Positions 51,034 through 60,504 of a stretch of DNA of 64,000 bases are shown piece by piece. Location: NCBI GenBank assembly GCA_963662155.1, contig OY759266.1, positions 8,907,526 to 8,971,525 on the forward strand, written 5' to 3'. The DNA comes from Lamellibrachia columna (Eukaryota > Annelida > Polychaeta > Sabellida > Siboglinidae). The notes below the pieces were generated by a model. The model worked only from the letters and a program-made list of their open reading frames with translations. It did no database searches and was not told where the DNA came from. The position numbers and the translations under genes are program-made. Position 1 is the stretch's first letter. The number at the start of each line of letters is the position of its first letter.

Positions 51034-52038
51034 TCAAACACATCTATGTATACTGGTTGGGCCGAACTCGTCGTACGCCTGTTTCGTTATCCACATCTCT
51101 TGGAAGGAGGACAGGGAGGCGAGGATGGAACCACCGATCCAAGTAGAGTATTTTCGCTCTGGTGGTGCGATGATATTGATCTTCATCATTTCAGGAGCCA
51201 GGGCGGCGATCTCCTTCTTCATGCGTTCAGCGAAGCCTGGGAACATCGTGTTACCGCCGGAGAGAACAATGTTGGTGCTCAACTGTTCTTGGACGTCGTC
51301 GTCGCATATCATGATGCTATTGTGTATGAGCTGATGGACTCCCTCTAAATCTGCTCCTAGGAAACCTGGTTTCATCATAGTCTCCGGGCATCGGAACTTT
51401 TCGTTGCCGATGGTGACCAACTGACCGTCGGGAAGCTGATAGCTCTTCTCCAAGGACGGCGAAACAGCGGCGGTGGCCATCTCCTGCTCAAAGTCAAGTG
51501 CGAAGTAGCACAGCTTCTCCTTGATGTCACGCACGATTTCATGCTCGGCCGTTGTGTTGAAGCTGTAGCCGCGCTCGGTGAGGATATCGGTAAGGTAGTC
51601 GGTGAGATTACGGCCGGCCATATCGAAACGTAGAGTGGCGTTAGGTTGGGCCGTACTGTCAACGTAGGGTACGATCTGAGTAACGCCGTCGCCAGATTCT
51701 AGCACAATACCCGAGGAACGACCGGACGCGAGCAGAGATAGCAGGGTCTGGTTGGCGACGTACATAGCTGGCACGTTGAAGGTCTCGAACATGATCTGCG
51801 TCATCTTCTCCCTGTTGCCCATCGGGTTGAGGGTAGCCTCGGTCAGCAGGACGGGGTGCTCCTCGGGAAGGACTCGCAGCTCGTTGTAGAAAGTATGATG
51901 CCAGATCCTCTCCATGTCGTCCCAGTTCGTGACGATTCCGTGTTCGACGGGGTACTTCAGAGTCAGGATACCCCTCTTGCTCTGGGCCTCGTCGCCAACG
52001 TAGCTGTCCTTCCCGGACACGCTGATCATCGACCTAGC
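51034..52038 (-). CDS. Divergent actin, large exon only
   Basis: An uninterrupted 334-codon actin segment plus TGA, with an acceptor (GTTGATTTAG) at the same position as in actin gene 1. It starts [20 protein letters not shown] and ends TSIHRCV. His73 is kept (YPVEHG). The catalytic-cleft loop reads LESGDGV (Asp154 to Glu), the 154-200 segment is divergent ([18 protein letters not shown]), and the usual KCF C-terminus is lost. I could not find a matching first exon with DNGSG in the 12 kb to its right, so it is either a partial duplicate or has a distant or altered first exon. The open frame argues against long decay. Confidence 0.85.
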   Translation of the reverse strand, partial: ARSMISVSGKDSYVGDEAQSKRGILTLKYPVEHGIVTNWDDMERIWHHTFYNELRVLPEEHPVLLTEATLNPMGNREKMTQIMFETFNVPAMYVANQTLLSLLASGRSSGIVLESGDGVTQIVPYVDSTAQPNATLRFDMAGRNLTDYLTDILTERGYSFNTTAEHEIVRDIKEKLCYFALDFEQEMATAAVSPSLEKSYQLPDGQLVTIGNEKFRCPETMMKPGFLGADLEGVHQLIHNSIMICDDDVQEQLSTNIVLSGGNTMFPGFAERMKKEIAALAPEMMKINIIAPPERKYSTWIGGSILASLSSFQEMWITKQAYDEFGPTSIHRCV

Positions 52039-52066
52039 CTAAATCAACACATATTCCGATTAATTA

Positions 52067-52067
<1 letters not shown>

Positions 52068-52124
<57 letters not shown>

Positions 52125-52163
52125 TGAACAGAACATATTACATATATATATATATATATATAT
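52068..52163. repeat. (AT)n microsatellite pair
   Basis: Two AT tracts separated by AAGTGAACAGAACATATTAC, which recurs just after the second tract. This lies immediately upstream of the actin 2 exon, where its missing first exon or intron would be. Confidence 0.9.
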
Positions 52164-52674
52164 GTAAGTGAACAGAACAACTGGGGTTCTTTGCAATGAG
52201 CTGCATTGCGTTTGTACCTTCGAGGTTGGTTAGCTGCCCCAATGCGAAACGCCCAAAATATTTGTTGTGCCTCCGGGAACGCGACATAACTCAAGAAGAA
52301 CGCTACACCTGTCGGTAACAAATATCTTGGGGCACTCATTTCAATAACATGATCGTGGTTCTAAGCAAAATGCCACTCTTTATTGTCAGGTGTAGTGCAA
52401 CACAATTTACTATTATATTAGTTAATTAAACACGTGGGTGTACATTGCTAATTGAATAAAAAAAATCTCACCAGGTCTCCCGCGACATTTTGTAATGGCG
52501 AGGACGTCTTTGTGGTGCACAAGAAAATAATACAAGGTTGCCTCCGACGTTTACATTGGGATTTTCTTTTATTATTTCTCCAAATGCTTCTAAAATATAT
52601 TATATTAAAGCATAGAAAAACCTTATTATGAATCGAGTTCGGTGCTCCATCAGTCAAATTGAACCAATATACAC

Positions 52675-52675
52675 A

Positions 52676-52727
<52 letters not shown>

Positions 52728-52735
52728 CACACACA
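52675..52735. repeat. (ACGC)n microsatellite
   Basis: About 13 ACGC units and an AC tail abutting the terminal repeat of the Tigger-like element. Confidence 0.96.
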
Positions 52736-53066
52736 CAGTGAAACCTGTCCATTGCGACACCGTCGGACTGCGCATTATGTCCGTTATGGACAGGTGTCCG
52801 TTATGGAGAATTTAATGACGTGGATATTCAGTATGTGGCGCAATCATATTATAAATGACTACCTTGACGTTCGCTAGTTAGTACTGTCGCAAGCGGTACA
52901 GTGACAGCGGTTTGTCGACTAGGTGATAAAAACACAGGAGCTATCATTAATCAATATGTTTCTTTGCTTTCTGGAACAACGTGTCGTGTTAAAAACGTTT
53001 GGAAGAAACTTGTTATGTGTGCGGAAGAAGCTCGTCAGATGGCTGTGCACATGTATCAACATACTG

Positions 53067-53259
53067 CCGGTGGTGTACCGGTGGTGTACCGGTGGTGTAC
53101 CGGTGGTGTACCGGTGGTGTACCGGTGGTGTACCGGTGGTGTACCGGTGGTGTACCGATGGTGTACCGGTGGTGTACCGGTGGTGTACCGGTGGTGTACC
53201 GGTGGTGTACCGGTGGTGTACCGGTGGTGTACCGGTGGTGTACCGGTGGTGTACCGGTG
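53067..53259. repeat. 11-bp minisatellite, ~17 copies
   Basis: CCGGTGGTGTA units with one G-to-A variant. Each unit contains GGTGTACC. All six frames are open because three units make 33 bp. It interrupts the Tigger-like transposase. Confidence 0.98.
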
Positions 53260-53662
53260 CAGTTCATAATAAAATACTATGTTGCAAAAACAACAACATC
53301 TGTATAGATCTGTCCCGGTTGCATTGCAAAACAGCAGAGCGGTCAGACGTTCCTTCGACCGTTTCCTTTCCCTGCACTCTTGACCCTTGATTGCCAATGT
53401 CTGGTCAGGCAATGCACAGTAGAACAGTCCAGTCTCGTTGCAGTTGTAAATGTCATCGAGCTTGTAACCACCGATGATCTATGGAATTCGCTGCTTCCAA
53501 TCATCGATGTTCACGGGGGAAATGTCGGCAGCTTCCCGCAGATAACATGGACGACGATGTTATGTCGCTTGCGGAACGATTCCGTCCACCCGTTCGACGC
53601 TTTAAATCGGTATTCCCCAGTTGCCTTGCGTATTCGAGGCCTTTCTCCTGAACCATCGGGCA

Positions 53663-54060
53663 ACTGGGAAGGGAGCAGGTGGGTTGCGCCAGTGGTTCTG
53701 GTGGGGGAACAGTATATGATAAAGTGGGGGAAGATGACGAGATAGATGCTTGGGAGAGCTCACCTCAGTCTGGGAGGAGGCTGAGGGGAAGCATGGTGAC
53801 AGGTCGTAGGGAGACAGGACATAAGGAGACGGGACGTAGGGAGACAGGACGAAAGGAGACGAGAAGGAAAGAAATGGGAGGGAAGACAAATGGATCGAAG
53901 GAAAGGGGAGTGGGGGAGACAGTAGCGAAGGAGTCGGGGGCAAGGAGACGACAATTAAGGCGATGGGAGTGAGGGTGACAGGAGGGAGGGTGTCAGGAGG
54001 GAAGGTGACGGGAGCGCAAGTTAGCCAAGCGACGGGAGGGAAAGGTGACAGGTTGATGAG
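53663..54060. repeat. G/A-rich degenerate repeat block
   Basis: Irregular GAGACGGGA, GAGACAGGA and GGGAGGGA repeats inserted within the transposase N-terminal region. Frames through it are low-complexity. Confidence 0.75.
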
Positions 54061-54473
54061 TGAGAGAGAGCCTGATAACAGTCTGCCACCAAGTGACAAG
54101 ACTGCAGGCCAGAATGTGATGGAGGGGATCCATCGGAAGAGCTATTCCGAGGCAGTGATAGAGGGCAACTGAGGGGAATGTTCTGTGATCGTGCGGTCTG
54201 GAACAACTCCCAGCAAACGACTTTCACGTCTTCTACAACTTGCGTTTGTGGTCGAGGCAGCAGTTCTGCTTTTTTCTTGAGGATCGAACTAGCCTGTGTT
54301 TGGCCAATATGAAAATCGTCGGCTAAGTGGTGGCAAGATTTGGCCGATTCTGCTACCTTGATCAAGTCAACTTTGTGTTGCAAAGTCGGCGCCTTTCTTT
54401 TTGTAGACGTGATAAATGTGGAATGGAGTAATCTCAACTAATACTGGATTACATAGCGCAGTCAGTTCATTGC

Positions 54474-54625
54474 TGTTACGTGTCTTACGTAGGTATTGAC
54501 GAAGTATAACTCAAGAATAACAACTTGAAGTTTAGCGTGAACAGAAGCTTTACTTGCCGACCCAATCTGATACAAATAACTAGCGTGGCGTCATCTAGCG
54601 AGTAGTAATAACATTATAACGCAAC
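54474..54625 (-). repeat. 3' LTR
   Basis: Plus-strand text TGTTACGTGTCTTACGTAGG to AACGCAAC, preceded by the ATTGC target duplication. A minus-strand polypurine tract lies immediately inside it. Confidence 0.92.
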
Positions 54626-54640
54626 TTCCTTCCCCTCCCC
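54626..54640 (-). other. Polypurine tract
   Basis: The minus strand reads GGGGAGGGGAAGGAA directly before the 3' LTR, the expected plus-strand primer position. Confidence 0.85.
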
Positions 54641-55102
54641 TAGGCATACACATTATATATACTTTAGTATAGTATGTTGTATAAATTATAGCTACGCAAA
54701 TTAAATGAACATAGTGACAAACATTAGTCAACTATAGAACGTTTGTATAATTGTGCTTCATTTGTTTAAATGTCACCAAATTAAATGCCCACAAGAAGAT
54801 TTTAAAAGCTTCGTCTGTGAGATGTTTACGATGCTTTCTAAAATATTCCACAAGTTCACCTTTCTAACAGGTTTCACAAGTTCAGCTTTCTAACACGTTT
54901 CACAAGTTCAGCTTTCTCACAGGTTTCCCCACCCGTCCGGTTTTCATCATGTATGGCTGTTTCAACTAGGGGAGTCGTGTGATGTCTGTTGACTCTTTCA
55001 CGGGTGATTGTGCTTTGTCAGGGCTTTTCGTTGGAGTAATTCTGACTGTTTCGTCTGGAACTGTGCGTGGCTTTGATGGTTGAAGTGGATACCGTTGAAC
55101 GT

Positions 55103-55975
55103 TTATTTCTCTGGGTCTCGGTCTGGGACTCTCGCAAAAAACTGTCGGTTTCGGCGATATGTATCATCCGTTGTCACTTCGTAGGACCGTCGCACAAGCC
55201 GCTTAGTCACAGTTGCTTGGTCCCACTCCCGTCTCCCAGCCTGGATTGGCTGGATTCTTACGAGACTGCCTGGTTGCAATAGTCTCAGCACTCGTCTGTT
55301 GCTACACCCTTCACCGACTCTTGCTTGTTTGTCTTCCATTCGTTCTCTTTCACCTTTGGAGTAGCTACTTGATGGTCTCAGAACATAAGATGTCGTGGGA
55401 ACAAGAGTCTTCGTTCTGCGTCCCTTGAGTCGTTGTGCTGGACTGGTTTTGAGACCTTCTGTTGGTGCGTTTCTCAGTTTGAGTAGACCAAGGTATATTT
55501 CTTCAAGTGCAGTTCTGCATTTTCTTAGCAGTCGTTTCGCTATCTTGACGGCAGCTTCTGCAGCAACATTCGCTTTACTGTTTACTGTTACCAGGACTTG
55601 ACATCTCATGGCTAAATCCCCACTTTTCACTGAACACCTTGAATTTGTGATAAGAGTATTGAGATCCTCCGTCACTGATTACAATATCCGGCACACCATG
55701 CCTTGCGAAGTGGTGTTTCAATTTCGTGATAACATCTTCAGATAACGTTTCCTTCAGAAAGTCAATTTCGAAGAAGTTACTGTAATAGTCCACTGTGATC
55801 AGATAGTTTCTTCCCTCAAATGACAGTAGATCTGTGCCAACCTTTTGCCAAGGACGACCAGGGACTTCGTGCATGAACAGCGGTTCAGCAGCTTGTTTGT
55901 CACTGTGAGTGGCGCATGTATCGCATGACTCTATGTATTGTCGAATTTCGCTAAACTCGCTAGAAATTCTCTATG
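55103..55975 (-). pseudogene. gypsy integrase, frameshifted
   Basis: Minus-strand pieces: ESCDTCATHSDKQAAEPLF (end of the HHCC zinc domain), GRPWQKVGTDLLSFEG (first catalytic Asp), DIVISDGGSQYSYHKF (second Asp; the usual N in SDNG is G), then in another frame AEAAVKIAKRLLRKC (catalytic Glu region) and a C-terminal RRVLRLLQPGSLVRIQPI segment. The frame changes at about 55600. Closest to the K02A2.6-type gypsy integrases common in invertebrates. Confidence 0.88.
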
Positions 55976-56264
55976 CGTAGACAAGAGTTAATTCACATGT
56001 GACCTGCGTGTAATTTCACTTTGATGTCTGGTCACATAGCAGCCGGTATGACGACTCTTTCGCCGCGCACAATGTTTCCATCTTGGACGGTTAGTTCGTC
56101 ACGATAGCTGACGTAAGGAGTCAGTAAGTTTGGCACTGCGTCTTTGTTTGGCGGCCATCCTTTCATGGTGGTGTTCTTTAAACAAGACAGACTTTCCTCT
56201 GGTTCAGTCGCGATGCGGATCTCATCAAGTCGTTCACTTTTGATGGGTCAGAACGAGTGATTGT

Positions 56265-56924
56265 TCACAGACACTTGTTCCGATCACGGTGTGTCTGGTA
56301 GAGTTGAGCGAGCATCTGCGACTGGAATTGCTTTTCCACCCTTATATGTTGTACTCGTGTTCGCAGTAGAAGTACTTGCAGACATTTCGGGGCCGTTGAC
56401 AACGGTTTCCTCACAATAGCGACTACTGGTTTGTGATCGGTGTCAACACTGACATGGCGCCTGCACGTATAGTGATGAAATTTCTCCAATCCGAAGCGCA
56501 CGGCCAGCATTTCTTTTTCTATTACATCACCTGCGATACACACGACACCTGGCAGACCGTCGAGTGCCTCCAAGAGTTTCTTCTGGAACATTTCCGATGA
56601 GACAGACGTCCCAAATGGTAGACGGACGAACCTGTAACGACCATAACATGTCTGGACGGTCGTCAGCATACTAGATTCGCGATCAAGTTGCACGTGCCAG
56701 TAACCAGATGAGAGATCTGCTTTGGTGAACATGCGAGATTATCCAAGTTCGTGTAGCGTATCTTCGAGAATCGGAAGAGTATAGTGCTCACGAAGAAGTG
56801 CTTTATTCAGTTCTCGAGGATCAATGCATACTCTTACCCCACCATTCTTCTTTGTTACGACAACAAGTTGGCTCACCCATGGAGTGGGCTCTTCCACCTT
56901 TGTGATTACGCCTAACTTTGTCAT
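56265..56924 (-). pseudogene. gypsy reverse transcriptase/RNase H with internal deletion
   Basis: RT motifs: VTKKNGGVRVCIDPRELNKA, FTKADLSSGYWHVQLD and YRFVRLPFGTSVSSEMFQ. The active-site box reads CIAGDVI (family ADD) and passes directly into RNase H (EKEMLAVRFGLEKFHHY, VDTDHKPVVAI). The thumb/connection segment is deleted. A TAA interrupts at about 56737. Confidence 0.9.
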
Positions 56925-56941
56925 TCTATCCAGTCCTGCCT

Positions 56942-57620
56942 TTAGTTTTGGACGAACAGCGATAGTGTACGTCTCGTGGGCATGGCTGTTGGATGAATCG
57001 TCTCATCGACTTGGAGATGTACTTTTCCTGGGAGTGCCCCAAGTTTGCCATCGAACGTATCGGGATGTTGCTCAACGGGAGAAACCGTAGCGACTTTCTC
57101 GATATTCTGTTCATTGATCGTCATCAATTTCATCATCTTCGCAGTTTTGTACCAGAATAGCGGTGTGTAGTTGTCACTCACAACCACAAATTCGATGGAG
57201 TACGTTTTCTTGTTCTTTGGATTCTTTACCACTGTACGACAGATCCCTAGTGGAGCAGCCTTTGTGCTGTTCCACATTTTAAGTTTGCGTGTAGTAGGCT
57301 TTGTTTTGTCTGCATAACGTGCATGCAATGTGTTCACTGTAGCACCAGTGTCGACCTGGAACGTCACTTTGTGACGGCCAACCAGCATGCGACATTTCAA
57401 TTGTCGTTCACTGTCGTTTGACAGCGTGTGTACCCACTCATCGTCCGAGTCATCTGGTGCTGTCACATGGTGGACGTGTTTACGAATTTTACGTTCTTTC
57501 TCTTGTACGTGCTTTCTCTTTCTCTTGTACATTTCTTCACGAAATGATTTTTCCTCTTACATAGTGAGCACGTTTTGCCCCATGCCGGACATTCAGCAGA
57601 ATTTACATTCTCTTTCCACG
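56942..57620 (-). pseudogene. gypsy nucleocapsid knuckle and protease
   Basis: A zinc knuckle CSLCKRKNHFVKKC (CX2CX4HX4C) lies at about 57540-57585, followed by an acidic linker (DDSDDEW) and an aspartic protease with VDTGATVNTL at 57330-57355. The protease frame is open for about 196 codons. Confidence 0.88.
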
Positions 57621-58676
57621 ATGGGTTTCTCGCTACTACTTTTATCTTTCCTCCTGTGTGTCACGACTCGGTGCACTGTCTCTGGCCTTAGTTGTCGCCT
57701 TTGTGCAATAGCATTTTCTGCTGCCTAGCAGATTGTCACACACATTTCTAGTGTCAGGTTCAGTTCCTTCAGTAGTGCAGTTTGTATTGGGGCATCTCTT
57801 ATTCCAATGACAATATGATCACGAAGGATTGAATTGATGCACGCATCACAGCAATTGCACGTTTTAGCCAGGGATCTGATAGCCGCGTGAAAACTTTCAA
57901 ATGTTTATCCTTCCTTCTGGTCCCTGTTGTTGAAGATAAAGGTTTCATTCACTTATCCTACTGCAAATGCGTGAAACTTGCTGATATTCTCTTCCACTGT
58001 CCTGTTTTTTCATCAACATTGAAATGAAATCCTTTGTACACGTTTAGTGCTTCATCTCCAAGCGTGTGTAACAGTAATGCCACTTAGTATTGATTTTCCT
58101 TTCTTTCCAGATTGTTAATCACATAATACATTTTCCATTTCTGTTTAACAGTTTCCAATTGTCACTAGCGTTATGTTCTATGCTTAGAGGTGGAGGTTAT
58201 GTTATGCAGTGTACAGGAGTGGTATTTTTTCGTTTAGCCATTGGTAGTCTAATGCGGCACTTTTAGACAAGTGGCGCCAGTGCGCGGTATTGTGAGGAAC
58301 ATTTTCGCAGTATCAAAGTGTCTACGTGCACGCATACCCGGAACAACGTTCTACAGCGTCACCACCGCTAATTTCGTACAAATAGCGTCTGTAGCTACGT
58401 AGACATAGTTCATGGCGTAGTTTCTTGTATACAGTTATAAGTTGGTGGAGTTGAAATAATTTCCACTTAGCTGGTGTCCGCCGTTTGTGAACAGTATGTC
58501 GGGCTCGCCGTCGAGGTGTCGTGTTCACAGTGTCAACCACATGGCGTCCGACACAGGCAGCGGGAGTTGTTTGAAGTCGAACTGCGTCACCAGCAAAGTT
58601 GGTCAAATGAAGTCTCTGTAAAGCGTATATGTCACACAGAACTATCTTTAATTTATGTGACCGCCGCTAGCCACCA
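57621..58676 (-). pseudogene. gypsy gag and leader, decayed
   Basis: Minus-strand traces of gag in K02A2.6-type order (NETFIFNNRDQKEG, FESFHAAIRSLAKTC, RDHIVIGIRDAPIQ, LTLEMCVTIC) are broken by stops. The leader up to the LTR is non-coding. Next to the LTR the sequence TGGTGGCTAGCGGCGG occupies the primer-binding position. Confidence 0.8.
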
Positions 58677-58829
58677 CGTTACGTGTCTCACGTAGGTATT
58701 GACGAAGTATAACTCAAGAATAACAACTTCAAGTGTAGCGTGAACAGAAACTTTACTAGCCGACCCAATATGATACAAACAACTAGCGTGGCGTCATCTA
58801 GAGTTTACTAATAACATTATAACGCAACA
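58677..58829 (-). repeat. Internal LTR copy
   Basis: Matches the other two LTRs, with CGTT in place of TGTT at one end. It is followed by ATTGG and 20 bp that belong to the genomic flank, which shows that it came from duplication of the outer LTR with its flank. Confidence 0.92.
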
Positions 58830-59576
58830 ATTGGTATTGTGACTACCAGTTGGTCTGGTCCCTGTTGTTGAAAATAAAGGTTTCATTCACTTATCCTACT
58901 GCAAATGCGTGAAACTTGCTGAAAATCTCTTCCACTGTCCTGTTTTTTCGTCAACATTGAAATGATATCCGTTGTACACGTTTAGTGCTTCATCTCCAAG
59001 CGTGTGTAACAGTTATGCCACTTGGTATTGATGTTCCTTTCTTTCCAGATTGTTAATTAAATAATACATTTTCCATTTCTGTTTAAACAGTTTCCAATTG
59101 TCACTAGCGTTATGTTCTATGCTTAGAGGTGGAGGTGGTCTTATACCTTGTACAGGAGTGATATTTGGTCGTTCAGCCATCGTTAGTCTAATGCGGCACT
59201 TTTAGACAAGTGACGCCAGTGCGCGGTATTGTGAGGAACATTTTCGCAGTATCAAAGTGTCTACGTGCACGCGTACACGTAACAAAGTTCTACAGCGTCA
59301 CCATCGCTAATTTCGTACAAATAGCTTCTGTAGCTACGTAGAAATAGTTCATGGCGTAGTTTCTTTTATACAGTTATAAGTTAGAGGAGTATGTCGGGCT
59401 GGACGTCGATGTATCGTGTTCACGGTGTCAACCACATGCTATGGCGTCCGACACTGTCAGCGAGAGTTGCTTGAAGTCGAACTGCGTCACCAACAAAATT
59501 CGTCAAATGAAGTCTCTGTACAGCGTAGATGTTACACAGATCTATCTGTAATTTCTGTGACCGCCGCTAGCCACCA

Positions 59577-59729
59577 TGTTACGTGTTTCACGTAGGTATT
59601 AACGAAGTATAACTCAAGAATAACAAGTTGAAGTGTAGCGTGAACAGAAGCTTTACTAGCCGACCCAATGTGTTACAAATAACTAGCGTGGCGTCATCTA
59701 GTGAGTAGTAATAACATTATAACGCAACA
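59577..59729 (-). repeat. 5' LTR (outer)
   Basis: Begins TGTTACGTGTTTCACGTAGG on the plus strand and ends CGCAACA, followed by the ATTGC target duplication and unique flank. Confidence 0.92.
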
Positions 59730-59989
59730 ATTGCTATTGTGACTACCAGTTGGATGCGGGCCATCAATTAAGTTGATGAAATCAATCGCTGCCAGGGCGA
59801 GCTGGAATAGCTTCGATGACGAAAGGAAAGTGTGAATATTTTGACTGCTCGCTGTGACCCTGATTGACTCAGGACTGCACTTTGACCTGCCCGCAAGCGA
59901 TGGGCCGACAATAAATGGCTGGCCGATATGGTGCTGCTTTTATCGAGTTAAGTTTGAGTCACGCAGTTAGCGCGTTGTGTTTTGCTAAT

Positions 59990-60220
59990 ATGGTAACTGT
60001 GGAATGGAGTAAACTCAACTAAAATTGGATTATATAGCGCTGTCAGTTCAATGCTACTGTGACTGCCAGTTGGATATGGGCTATAAATTAAGTTGATGAA
60101 ATTAATCAGTGCCCCAGAAAAGGCGAGCTGGAATTGCTTTGATGGCCAAAAGAAGCTAAGGCGTGAATATTGAGACTGCTCGCGGTGACCCTGATTGACA
60201 CATTATTGTAGAATAGCACA
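59990..60220. repeat. Paralogous empty site of the gypsy insertion
   Basis: TGTGGAATGGAGTAAACTCA...CAATGCTACTGTGACTGCCA and ATTAAGTTGATGAAATTAAT match the joined flanks of the gypsy element (54410-54473 plus 59735-59960), but without the insertion. Confidence 0.85.
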
Positions 60221-60504
60221 TGTGTCGGGGCAGTCAGGTCGTATGGAAAACCAATCGTTGAATGGGATGTGATGTTTTATTAGGGACAGTGTCCTCTTCG
60301 CGACGATATTGGCACACACGTGGAGTCGTCTGATATGTGCTCCTAGCATCGTGTCTCCGCTACTGGTGCAACAGCTACCGCTTCAACACCAGTTACGTCT
60401 TTCAACCGCCTTACCGTATTACAGCTGTCATATCAAATATTCAATTATGAAGGAATTACCCTAACACGAATTACCGTAAAAGGAATTGCCCTAGCTGGCA
60501 CAAG

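Larger units (their letters stand above)
52736..54437 (-). pseudogene. pogo/Tigger-like DNA transposon, dead
   Basis: A Tigger-type terminus CAGTGAAACCTGTCCATTGC is at 52736. The minus strand encodes a CENP-B/pogo-type helix-turn-helix (KRKAPTLQHKVDLIKVAESA, LADDFHIGQTQASSILKK), a second DNA-binding part (QEKGLEYARQLGNTD, GWTESFRKRHN) and the start of the DDE domain (LDDIYNCNETGLFYCALP, then RSKERLTALLFCNATGTD). The first catalytic Asp (normally NCDETG) is Asn at 53437-53439. A stop lies just before it, a G/A-rich block splits the DNA-binding region, and an 11-bp minisatellite lies beyond the KERLTALLFCN segment where the rest of the DDE domain should be. No left terminus was found. Confidence 0.85.
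54474..59729 (-). mobile_element. Ty3/gypsy LTR retrotransposon, degenerate, three LTRs
   Basis: A minus-strand element bounded by ~152-bp LTRs and by 5-bp target duplications ATTGC (54469-54473 and 59730-59734). Order on the minus strand: LTR, priming-site region, decayed gag with a zinc knuckle, protease, RT, RNase H, integrase, polypurine tract, LTR. A third, internal LTR comes from a later tandem duplication. Stops, frame changes and a deletion across the RT active site show that it cannot move. Confidence 0.92.
57916..59753. repeat. Tandem duplication, two ~0.92-kb copies
   Basis: Copies 57916-58853 and 58854-59753 both run from TCTGGTCCCTGTTGTTGAA (gag) through the leader and LTR to 24 bp of genomic flank ending CCAGTTGG. 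They have diverged by scattered substitutions and small deletions. Confidence 0.9.

Noticed and set aside
52064..52339. Minus-strand frame with a hydrophobic N terminus as actin 2 exon 1
   Set aside because: It has no actin N-terminal motif and runs into an AT microsatellite.
52901..53412. Overlapping VVYRWCTGG and TTGTPPVHHR frames
   Set aside because: An 11-bp tandem repeat open in all frames, embedded in a dead transposase.
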